Part shown: in pieces, positions 41,501-47,797 of the stretch | How positions within the stretch are numbered: position 1 is the stretch's first letter | Layout: every line of letters begins with the position of its first letter | From: Pseudaminobacter sp040049255 | GTDB taxonomy: Bacteria > Pseudomonadota > Alphaproteobacteria > Rhizobiales > Rhizobiaceae | Length of the DNA: 64,000 nucleotides | Direction: 5' to 3' | NCBI RefSeq assembly: GCF_040049255.1 | Contig: NZ_JBDZDR010000006.1 | Coordinates: forward strand, 186,001-250,000 | Program-made: the position numbers and the translations under genes | Notes under the pieces: generated by a model | What the model saw: only the letters and a program-made list of their open reading frames with translations | Database searches by the model: none | Told to the model about the DNA's origin: nothing

Positions 41501-43545
41501 GCGGCGGCGCCGTTGATCGAGCAGCTGTAATCTCCGTCCACATAACCGGGGAAACTGGTTTCGCTGAGCGTATAGGTGCCCGACGCAACCGCCGCAGACG
41601 TCACCGCCGCGCTGCCGGAGGTGCCGGAAATGGACGTGGGACCCGTAGCCGACAGGGTGAAATCCGAGAGTGTCGCCGTACCGCCGTAGTCGTTGACGAT
41701 TTCCTTGACCAGCGTAAGCCGCGCCGGCTGGTCCCTGTTGGTAACGGTGCAGACCACAGCGTCGCCATTGGCGACAGTCAGCATGTTGCCTGCAACCGCA
41801 GCGCCGCCGTTGATCGCGCACATGAAGGTGCCTTGGGAGTAGCCGGCAAGGCTCGTTTCCGACAGCGTGTAGACGCCCGCGTGGACCGTCGCGGCGGTTA
41901 GCTGGGGGCTTCCCGATACACCGGAGATCGGAGTCGGACCGGCGGCCGACAGCGTAAAGTCGGTCGGCACGGCGGTGCCGCCATGGTTGTTCTGGACGAC
42001 CTTCGCGAGCGTCAGTGTCGCCGGCTGGTCGCGATTGACGACGGTACAGACGGCCACCTGCTCGTTGAGCAGCGAGATGGTGTTGCCGGTCACCTGCGGC
42101 CCGCCATCGATCGAACAGACATAGTCTGAACCGGTGTAGCCGCTCGGCCCGGTTTCGCTCAGCGTATAGGTGCCTGCGACCACGGGGGCGGAGGTGACTG
42201 CGGCGCTGTTGTGGGCTCCGGAAATCGACGTTGGCCCGCTGGCGCGAAGAACGAAATCCGGGGGAGTTCGGGTTCCCCCATGGTCGTTCAACACCTGCTT
42301 TTGCAAGGTCAGGCGGGGCACCGAAACGTTGATGTCGGTGGCCACGTTGTTGCTGGGATTATCACCGATCACTGTATCGGGCAGCGTGATCGTGACGGTG
42401 TTGGTCAATGGCCCGGCGAAGTTCAACGGAACATCGATGGTCAGTTGATAGGTCACCTTCCCGCCGACAGGCACATTCACTTTGTCGGCAATTCCGCCCG
42501 TACCGCTCGGCGCACAGCTTGCCCCGGCGGAGGCGGAGCACGTCCAGTTGATCGCAGAGGCGGGGATACCGGCCGGCGGCGGATCCGAGACGGTCACGCC
42601 TTGGACTCCGAACGGACCGGAATTGGTGACCTCTATCGTGTAGACGCTCTTTGCGCCCGGCGTGTAGGTGGGCGAACCGTCGGTCTTGGTCACCGCAAGC
42701 TCGGCCCCGAAAGCCAGATTGGCGGCCGGGCAATGCATGCCGTCATTGCTGTCGGCGGCCGGCGATCCAGACAGCAGCGTCCTTGCGCCGGTGGTCAGGT
42801 CGAACTGGTAGAAACCGCCACTGTTGCGAGAACCGAACAGCCCGTTCGGGGCGCCGAACATTGCGCCGATATATCCGGAGGGACCGGGCGCACCGATGTT
42901 CTGCACCACGCCAGTCGTCGGATGGATGGAAACCAGCTGGCCGTTCTGCTCGACCGAATAAAGAAGACCGCCGACCCACGCCAGGTCGGCAATATCGATG
43001 CTGCGGCTCAACGACACCGCGATCGCATTCATGTTTGCGATATTTATGCGGTGCAGGACGTTGGACGAATTGGCTCCGACGACATAAAGGAAATTGCCGG
43101 CCGGGCTGAACGCGCCGCTACGGTAATTGCCGGCAAGGGGCAGATTGTTGACCGCGCCGATATCTTGCACGGTGCCGTTGGGACGAACGCGCAAGACGTG
43201 GTTCGTCTTCCCGCTCTCAAAGCTCATCGCATAGATGAAATTGTCGGCGGGATTATAGTCGGCACCGTTATAGTTGGTGGGTGCGGCGGTGCCGACCGGC
43301 GAAAAGGTGAACGGGTTGGTGGTGGTCGATACGTTATAGAGCGTGCCGTACTGGACCAGCCACATGCGGGAATCGCAACCGCTGAACTGGGCATTTGCGG
43401 GCGCGACGCCACCGCTCAAAAAGACGCCGGCCGAGACGGCGATCTGCGCGCTGAGCACAAGAAGCACCGAAAGCGCCGCCTGCATGGTCTTGCGAAAGTG
43501 GGCCGAGACCAGCTTCAGAAACCTGACGCGCTCGCAAAATCGCAT
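35575..43545 (-). CDS. giant modular exported protein (DUF11, Cna-B/SpaA-like and SdrD-B-like repeats)
   Basis: About 2,656 residues from ATG 43545. Order: extended signal peptide (1-53); propeller-like domain (about 54-280) with repeated phrases such as YNPADNFIYAMS; one DUF11 Ig-like module (282-408); five Cna-B/SpaA-like modules of about 99 residues (411-906), each with YxCxxNG and VCTxxN cysteines; six DUF11 modules of about 130 residues (907-1684), most ending in CPSxQC; four DUF11 modules of 129 residues (1685-2199) ending in CTTC or CSTC; two more Ig-like modules (to about 2465); an SdrD-B-like domain (IGKVFDDKNGNGYQDEGEPG); and a 75-residue tail weakly like an OmpA peptidoglycan-binding domain. 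It should be exported and surface-exposed, with a stalk of disulfide-stabilised domains. The function is unknown. Confidence 0.85.
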   Translation of the reverse strand: MRFCERVRFLKLVSAHFRKTMQAALSVLLVLSAQIAVSAGVFLSGGVAPANAQFSGCDSRMWLVQYGTLYNVSTTTNPFTFSPVGTAAPTNYNGADYNPADNFIYAMSFESGKTNHVLRVRPNGTVQDIGAVNNLPLAGNYRSGAFSPAGNFLYVVGANSSNVLHRINIANMNAIAVSLSRSIDIADLAWVGGLLYSVEQNGQLVSIHPTTGVVQNIGAPGPSGYIGAMFGAPNGLFGSRNSGGFYQFDLTTGARTLLSGSPAADSNDGMHCPAANLAFGAELAVTKTDGSPTYTPGAKSVYTIEVTNSGPFGVQGVTVSDPPPAGIPASAINWTCSASAGASCAPSGTGGIADKVNVPVGGKVTYQLTIDVPLNFAGPLTNTVTITLPDTVIGDNPSNNVATDINVSVPRLTLQKQVLNDHGGTRTPPDFVLRASGPTSISGAHNSAAVTSAPVVAGTYTLSETGPSGYTGSDYVCSIDGGPQVTGNTISLLNEQVAVCTVVNRDQPATLTLAKVVQNNHGGTAVPTDFTLSAAGPTPISGVSGSPQLTAATVHAGVYTLSETSLAGYSQGTFMCAINGGAAVAGNMLTVANGDAVVCTVTNRDQPARLTLVKEIVNDYGGTATLSDFTLSATGPTSISGTSGSAAVTSAAVASGTYTLSETSFPGYVDGDYSCSINGAAAVPGNSVTLANGDDVVCTVTNTVQPARLTLVKSVTNSRGGTASPANFTLTATGPVVISGVTGAPAITDASVPAGSYVLRETSIPGYSGGDYSCVVNGGAAISSNTLNLANGDEAVCTIANQDQPATLTLVKTLDNSHGGIAAATDFTLSATGPVTVSGPTGSAQVTRVSVPAGVYALSETNLPGYAAGSYSCVINGAAPVPGNSVTPVNGDAAVCTIVNSDIPPAVTIKKELIDEDIARDEAPQPGELLTYRITLTNTGGTASNYSLTDVLDANVSFVAADHGGVFSGQEVIWNGLTVAAQDGATPGKLELTIRVQVDDPLAPGVTTITNIAKKTGNSNPGCPSDQCVQIPAPAKITLRKELTGESMVEDRSPQPGEVLIYQITLTNTGGAAINYSVTDKLDEHVTFVSADNGGVAGGEGVVWNGLAVPAQVGATPGTLVLTVEVQVDDPLTPGAIVTNLVKETGDPDPSCPSDQCVRIPDPAHISVSKKLVGEDGALPGIAEPGETLTYRITLTNTGGATNSYGVTDKLDANTIFVSADNGGVHAGGVVEWTNLTVPAYNNGAPGMLELTVEVRVAASLPAGTTKVSNIAFETGQTEPSCPSAQCAELPTPPVIAIDKKLVGESGAKAGVAEPGETLTYQITLTNTGGAATGYAVTDRLDPNVSFVSASDGGAPSGSDVNWTSLSVPAQVGAVPGTRVLTVRTKVASPLPAGVTGIANVAFETGQPEPPCPSAQCAEMPTPPNVKIKKELIGENGTQAGIAEPGETLTYQITLTNTGGPATNFAVVDKLDPNVGFASADHGGAPVGSNVEWSGLAVPQQMGATPGELVLTVITIVNDPLPAGVTKIGNLAYEKGEAEPSCPSDQCASLPTPPAITIEKKLTGESGSRAGVAEPGETLTYTITLTNVGGPATNYAVTDVLDPNVTFANASDGGTQSGGNVNWTGLSVPGQLGAVPGTRTLVVRTRVKDPLPVGATKVSNVALRTGDPLPPCPSATCVETPTPAEVTVQKTLTGESKTVDGIAEPGETLTYTITLTNAGGTDFADFRLTEHVPAGATLTAVIGADGLAGPISGAGTLDLTVPVVPANGATTVTVSFQIADPLPAGVTSIVNAVSGGDVPPDCTTCSVTTSTPAKVTLDKKLTGESLAVDGIAQPREVLTYTLTLTNSGGSDFANFRFTENVPAGATLTAVTGATGFTAPVAGPATLDLSVLSVPAGDIATVTVAFTVDEILADGLTSIVNTVSGGDTDPGCTTCSVTTPTAPKVTLEKTLTGESIAADNIAQPGEVLTYALTLTNSGGSPFANFRLTENVPAGVRLTSVSGASGFGSAVAGPGAVNLTVATVPANGTATVTVQFTVDAPVADGVDSIVNTVSGGDVDPDCSTCSVTVPSAPKVRVAKALTGESMTVDQVAEPGEVLTYTLTLTNNGGSDFNDFEFTENIPAGATLTAVAGATGFTTPVAGPGSLDLAVATVPADSSVTVTVEFTVDDPLPAGVSEIANTLSGRDIDPGCTTCSVTTPVAKPELAISKSGKFEDADGSGGPTPGDRLTYSFVVTNTGNLPLDSVSPVDAGPTFNGHPATNSLSAITPAALALAPGEEATFTATYPLSQADIDNAAGIVDGINNTAKAQGYRGGVMIPSNLVESNESVALIALPSAAPSDVTVIKQAGLRYIRIGEKAPYTITVVNNGPSNVSGISVTDVAPSGFRYVDGSATVDGVAVAPVVNGRNIVFKDLAVPGNGKLVIRLQLMALSSAGPGKHVNTAIAADEDGNRIAPDAKATVEILAEPVFDCGDVIGKVFDDKNGNGYQDEGEPGLPGVRLATVDGVLVTTDAHGRFHIACADLPEQRIGSNFILKLDPRTLPSGYSLTTENPRVVRLTAGKMTKLNFGASIGRVVRLDLKDEAFVAGRIELKGEWQRGLDQLVELLGKEKSVLRVSYVGAGKELAAHRMRALEAEIAERWRKAGHRTPLDIETRVEAGK

Positions 43546-43822
43546 ATTCGCCCCCGATCGATCACGCGATGCCCCATTGGCACCCGCCAAGGCGGATGCG
43601 ATCGAAGAAGGGCCTGCACATGCCAAGAACGTTTTGCGAAGCGCCCAAAACCTCTCCTGCCCGGGCACCAGCAGCACGCCTCGGGCAACCGGCCCACGCA
43701 GACCGGTCACCCGTAGCTAGAGAGAGATCACAATTGGACCGGCCGATCTTTCAGGATATGTCGGCAGTGTCAGAATACTGGGAAAATCGACGTCTAAACT
43801 TCATCGGCTCCAGGACCTGCTG
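43546..43822. other. 277-base gap between araC and the giant gene
   Basis: No gene is seen. It contains the leader of the giant gene (GGGGGCG shortly before ATG 43545) and a GC-rich stretch with short inverted repeats around 43650-43720. Because both flanking genes run leftward, the promoter of the giant/barrel unit probably lies here and could be the AraC target. Confidence 0.4.
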
Positions 43823-44743
43823 CTAGCTGCGCCGGCGCAACTGCGCCGGGGTCAGGCCGCGGTGCTTCCTGAGCGTCGAGGTCAGATGGCTTTGGCTGGA
43901 AAAGCCGCTGAGATGCGCAATTTCCGCAATCGTCATGCCTTGTTCTTCCAGCAGACGCACGGCGTGATCCAGGCGCAGATTGGTCAGATATTGGTAGGGC
44001 CGCTGGCCGAAGGTTTGCGCGAACGCCTTGATGAAATGGCTGGGTGACAGCCCGCAAAGTGCAGCGAGCTCGGCAATGGACAATTTGTCGGACAAATGCT
44101 CGACCAGATAGTCGCGCACTCGACGGGCGTTGTGGGGTGATAATCCGCCCCGAATGGGCGACTGCGGCCTGTCTATCCCTGAATAGTTTCTGAGCAGATG
44201 CACGCCGAACAGCGTGATCAAAGAATCGACATAGAGCTCGTTCGCCGCCGGCTTGTCTCTAAGTTCCGCCTTCAACAGCTCCGCAATTCGATGCGCAGTC
44301 GGATCAACCACAACCGAGTTCAGCGCTTGCAGGTCGACGCCCCCCGCATCAAGTTCGTGCTCGGCGAGCTCGAGCAGGCTGGCGGGGGTTATGGCAATGG
44401 AGACGCTTTCGCGTGCCGTGGGCCAGATTGTGGACCCATCAACGCCCGCCGGCACGATGCCGAGCATCCCCACGGGAGCATCAAATACACGCAATTTACT
44501 GCTCCCAACGGCCGAAAGCGCGCCCAGGAGCGGGGAAAGAAAGACTGTCGCATAGTGGCTTTCGGCGACGAAGGCCATCGATCCCGCCGGACGATCAAGA
44601 TGGACGGCACCGCCCCTGAAGGTCGCCAGACGGGGCCCTGAGCACACCGGAATGAAATCGAGCGCGTCACGACCATCTCGAGAACTGGCGGCAATGTCGG
44701 GTTCTGCGTGGTGCGCGATGATAGCGTCGGCCGCATCACGCAT
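43823..44743 (-). CDS. AraC-family transcriptional regulator
   Basis: A 306-residue protein with a cupin-like N-terminal sensing domain (about 1-190) and a C-terminal double helix-turn-helix of the AraC type: VRDYLVEHLSDKLSIAELAALCGLSPSHFIKAFAQTFGQRPYQYL and LDHAVRLLEEQGMTIAEIAHLSGFSSQSHLTSTLRKHRGLTPAQLR. It lies directly upstream of the giant surface-protein unit on the same strand and is the best candidate for its activator. Its own upstream region is the AT-rich stretch at 44925-45055. Confidence 0.92.
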   Translation of the reverse strand: MRDAADAIIAHHAEPDIAASSRDGRDALDFIPVCSGPRLATFRGGAVHLDRPAGSMAFVAESHYATVFLSPLLGALSAVGSSKLRVFDAPVGMLGIVPAGVDGSTIWPTARESVSIAITPASLLELAEHELDAGGVDLQALNSVVVDPTAHRIAELLKAELRDKPAANELYVDSLITLFGVHLLRNYSGIDRPQSPIRGGLSPHNARRVRDYLVEHLSDKLSIAELAALCGLSPSHFIKAFAQTFGQRPYQYLTNLRLDHAVRLLEEQGMTIAEIAHLSGFSSQSHLTSTLRKHRGLTPAQLRRRS

Positions 44744-45251
44744 TGCGTATCGACCGTCGCGGCCAGACGTCGCTCCCTTCGCCGAAAGAACCGACTGTTT
44801 GCCCGCCGGCTCGCCGCTTGCGGGACGCGATCACTCGACGCAAATCTCTGATGCGGAAACGATTTTGCCCGCCAAACCCAAAAATCGGAGGCCGAGATGG
44901 CCAGAACGCCATGCTAGAAATAGTCATTCCAAAATAAGTCAAAACTTAATGCAAAATTCGAAAGTTATTATATTTAGTACACATGCGTTACATATATTAA
45001 CTTAGTCTATAGTAGCTTATTTGCATTTTATTAATTAAATTTGAAACTTTTTTCCTGCCGACGATAGCCAAGACGGCGTTCCCGCGTGCCTCAATCGAAC
45101 TCGTGAGACGAGCTCGATCATATCGTTGCCGAAATGACGAACGCTTTCGTAGAGTCAGGCCAGACCGACAATTCGAACGGCTGCTCAATTCCGATGACCA
45201 CAGGATAACGCCCGTGCACGTCAAGGAAATCGGTGTCGCAGACTGCCTACC
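44744..45251. other. 508-base intergenic region with AT-rich core
   Basis: No protein-coding gene or RNA gene is recognised. The core from about 44925 to 45055 is extremely AT-rich for this window, with runs such as TTATATTTAG, CATATATTAAC and TTTATTAATTAAATTTG. On the minus strand a TTGACT occurs near 44936-44941, a possible -35 element for araC. The change in composition is abrupt on both sides. Confidence 0.7.
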
Positions 45252-46748
45252 CTAGTGAACGGCTGCGTGCAGAATTCGCTCTGCGGTCGCTTCTGCGCGG
45301 GAAAATTCGGCGGCGATGGTGCCGCCCTTGGCCACCAGTATCCGATCGGAAAGGTCAAGTATCTCCGGCAGATAGGAGGAGATCAGGATCACGCCAGCAC
45401 CGCTGTCGGCGATGTCCCTGATGATTTGCCTGATCTCGGCGATGGCTCCGACGTCGACGCCCCGCGTCGGCTCATCGAAAATGACCAGCCTTGGCTGCTG
45501 AGCGAGCGATTTGGCTATTACCACTTTCTGCTGATTGCCGCCCGACAGATAAAGCACCGGCTGGTGCTCGCCGATCCTGCGGATCGTCAGCCTCTCTTCC
45601 CATTCGCGCGCGATGCGGCGCATGCGGCCGAGCGGAGCGAGCAACGTGCGTCGTCCGAACTTTGCCAGCCATCCAAGCCCGATATTGTCCGACACGCTCA
45701 GCGTGTCGAAGAACCCGTCGAGCTTTCTGTCCTCGCTGACATAGGCGATGCCGTCAGCCACCGCGTGGGCAGGGATGGCGTAGCGCACCTCCCTGCCGTC
45801 AAGCCAGATGCGGCCACCACTGAAATTGCGCTTGGTGTGGCCCATGATTACCTTGGCCACTTCGCTGCGGCCAGAGCCGATCAGGCCGGCGATACCAGTG
45901 ATCTCGCCCGGAAAGATGGAGAAGGACATGTTGTTGACCATGCTGCCCATTCGGATGTTCTCCACCCGCAGCACCGGTAGGGCCGAGGCCGGCTTGTGCG
46001 CGACCGTTGGGGCTGGAACCCGCTCATTCAGTTCCTCGCCGATCATGTGCCTTATCAGGCGGCCTCGGTCGAAATCGGAAGCAGGCCCGGTCACAATCAT
46101 GCGCCCGTTGCGCAGGACCGAAATGCGATCGGCGTGGCTGAGCGCCTCTTCCAGCGCATGCGAGATGAAGATTATCGCAACACCGCTGCGCCGCAGCGAC
46201 CTCATCAAATCGAACAGATGGTCCGTCTCCTCCGGCGTAAGCGCCGCAGTCGGCTCGTCGAGGATGATGATGCGCGCCTCGTTGAGCACGGCGCGCGCGA
46301 TCTCGACCATCTGCCGCTTGGCTGCGGACAGGGAGCCGGCGAGTTGCGCGGGATCGACCTTGAAGTTCAGGCGCTGCAGCACCTGCCGTGCGGCATTGCG
46401 CACCTTGCGCACCGAATTGAAGGCGCGTTCGCGGCCGAGCACTATGTTCTGCGCCACGGTGAGCTGCGGGACGAGACTGGTCTCCTGATAGACCATGGAG
46501 ATGCCGCGCGCATTGGCATCTTTCGGCGCGGAGAAGGCCACCACTTCCCCGTCGACGCGGACCTCGCCTTCCGAAGGGGCGATGACGCCGGCGATCAGCT
46601 TGCAAAGCGTGGACTTGCCCGCCCCGTTCTCGCCGACGAGTGCATGGATCTCGCCGGGATAGAGCTGAAAATTCGCCTCGGCCAGCGCCGCGATGCCACC
46701 ATAGGTCTTGGTGGCATTCTGAAGACTCACAACGGGCTGTACTGTCAT
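45252..46748 (-). CDS. ribose/galactose-type ABC transporter, double ATP-binding protein
   Basis: A 498-residue RbsA/MglA-like protein with two ABC halves. Half 1: Walker A GENGAGKST, VYQETSLVPQLTVAQN, Walker B IIILDEPTAAL. Half 2 has a degenerate Walker A (GLIGSGRSE), as is normal in this family, then EDRKLDGFF, signature LSGGNQQK and Walker B VIFDEPTRGVDVG. The first-half signature reads LSAAKRQM rather than the usual LSVAQQQM-type sequence. It starts 5 bases after the propeller gene stop and energises the importer with permeases at 47794 and 51028. Confidence 0.93.
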   Translation of the reverse strand: MTVQPVVSLQNATKTYGGIAALAEANFQLYPGEIHALVGENGAGKSTLCKLIAGVIAPSEGEVRVDGEVVAFSAPKDANARGISMVYQETSLVPQLTVAQNIVLGRERAFNSVRKVRNAARQVLQRLNFKVDPAQLAGSLSAAKRQMVEIARAVLNEARIIILDEPTAALTPEETDHLFDLMRSLRRSGVAIIFISHALEEALSHADRISVLRNGRMIVTGPASDFDRGRLIRHMIGEELNERVPAPTVAHKPASALPVLRVENIRMGSMVNNMSFSIFPGEITGIAGLIGSGRSEVAKVIMGHTKRNFSGGRIWLDGREVRYAIPAHAVADGIAYVSEDRKLDGFFDTLSVSDNIGLGWLAKFGRRTLLAPLGRMRRIAREWEERLTIRRIGEHQPVLYLSGGNQQKVVIAKSLAQQPRLVIFDEPTRGVDVGAIAEIRQIIRDIADSGAGVILISSYLPEILDLSDRILVAKGGTIAAEFSRAEATAERILHAAVH

Positions 46749-46753
46749 CTCCG

Positions 46754-47797
46754 TCACGCCCCCCTGCCAAGGTTGACGATCTCGCCGCTGGCCTTGCTGA
46801 TCGCGATCAGATCGCCGTTCCACACCGCAACATCGCTTATCGCATGGCGCTGGCCATTGGCCCGCGACTGCGCCGACCCGACCGGCATCATGTTCTCGTC
46901 CATCCGGATGAGCAGGCCATATGAGAAGGATGGAGCCCAGGGCTTCACCTCGCCAAACAGGCGCGTCGCGCCAAGTTCGATGGGAAGATCATGGCTGAAC
47001 TCCGGGTTCGAGCGCGGGGCGATCCAGTGGCGAGGCGCGATCTTCGCCTTCATTTCCGTTTTAAAGGCATGCTCCGTCTTCAAGAACTCGATCAGCGGGT
47101 CGCGCCGCGAGAGACACGCCAGGGCGTAGCCGCCCGCAATCCGGCGCAGGCGCCCCAGATAGCCGGGATAGCCCGACTGCCTGACTTTTCCGGTGGCATC
47201 GACGATCGCCGCGTGCTCGAGCAACGACACCATCGCACCGCCTTGGCCGTCCAGGCTGATACCCATCGGACAATGCAGTCCGGAAGCTACGACGCTTGCG
47301 CCGCCAGATCGGTTCAGCGCCACGAGTTGCCCGCGCGCCTCGTCGTCCCACGCCGCCAGTGCCAGCACGTTGTCGTTCGCGCCATAGCCGCAGTCAACCA
47401 ACAGCAGTTCATCCGGGGACCGAAACACGCAGTCAACCACAGACGTGAGCCGTCCGGGCGGCTGTGACCAGTCCGTTGTCGGGGCGCCCGAAGGATCGAG
47501 GACAGCGACGCTCCCGCCCGCGAGGCCAACCGCGACGAGGCCGCCCGGTCCGGCGCACAAAGCCGTGACCGGCGCGTCGAATTTGGCCCACCGCTCGAAC
47601 GTGCCGCCCCAACCGGAAAGCGCCAGAATGTGTGAACCGGAACTGCAAAGAAGCCGGCCATCGCTTGCGACGCACAACGCGTCGGGTGCCTCCACCTTCA
47701 TGCCCAGGGCCTCATCCAGCCTGCCGTTCGGGCCGAGCACACCTTCCAGCGTCATTGCAGGCGTTTCCCGCCGCCGTGCCCCGAAGAATGACATCAT
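46754..47797 (-). CDS. beta-propeller (SMP-30/strictosidine-synthase-like) protein
   Basis: A 347-residue cytoplasmic protein made of repeated propeller blades (APDALCVASDGRLLCSSGSHILAL; VVDCVFRSPDELLLVDCGYGANDNVLALAAWD; GISLDGQGGAMVSLLEHAAIVD). It resembles the propeller fused to the neighbouring permease, so it may bind or open lactones of the imported sugar-like compound. The metal-binding residues of gluconolactonase cannot be assigned by eye. The ATG overlaps the upstream stop by 4 bases. Confidence 0.65.
   Translation of the reverse strand: MMSFFGARRRETPAMTLEGVLGPNGRLDEALGMKVEAPDALCVASDGRLLCSSGSHILALSGWGGTFERWAKFDAPVTALCAGPGGLVAVGLAGGSVAVLDPSGAPTTDWSQPPGRLTSVVDCVFRSPDELLLVDCGYGANDNVLALAAWDDEARGQLVALNRSGGASVVASGLHCPMGISLDGQGGAMVSLLEHAAIVDATGKVRQSGYPGYLGRLRRIAGGYALACLSRRDPLIEFLKTEHAFKTEMKAKIAPRHWIAPRSNPEFSHDLPIELGATRLFGEVKPWAPSFSYGLLIRMDENMMPVGSAQSRANGQRHAISDVAVWNGDLIAISKASGEIVNLGRGA

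Noticed and set aside
36100..43000. CRISPR-like or satellite DNA repeat in the giant gene
   Set aside because: The repeats are in frame, about 300-390 bases long and diverged at third positions, so they are protein modules rather than DNA repeats.
42211..43716. 501-codon plus-strand frame opposite the N-terminus of the giant protein
   Set aside because: Shadow frame: low-complexity, Arg/Gly-rich, overlapping a well-supported signal peptide and domains on the other strand.
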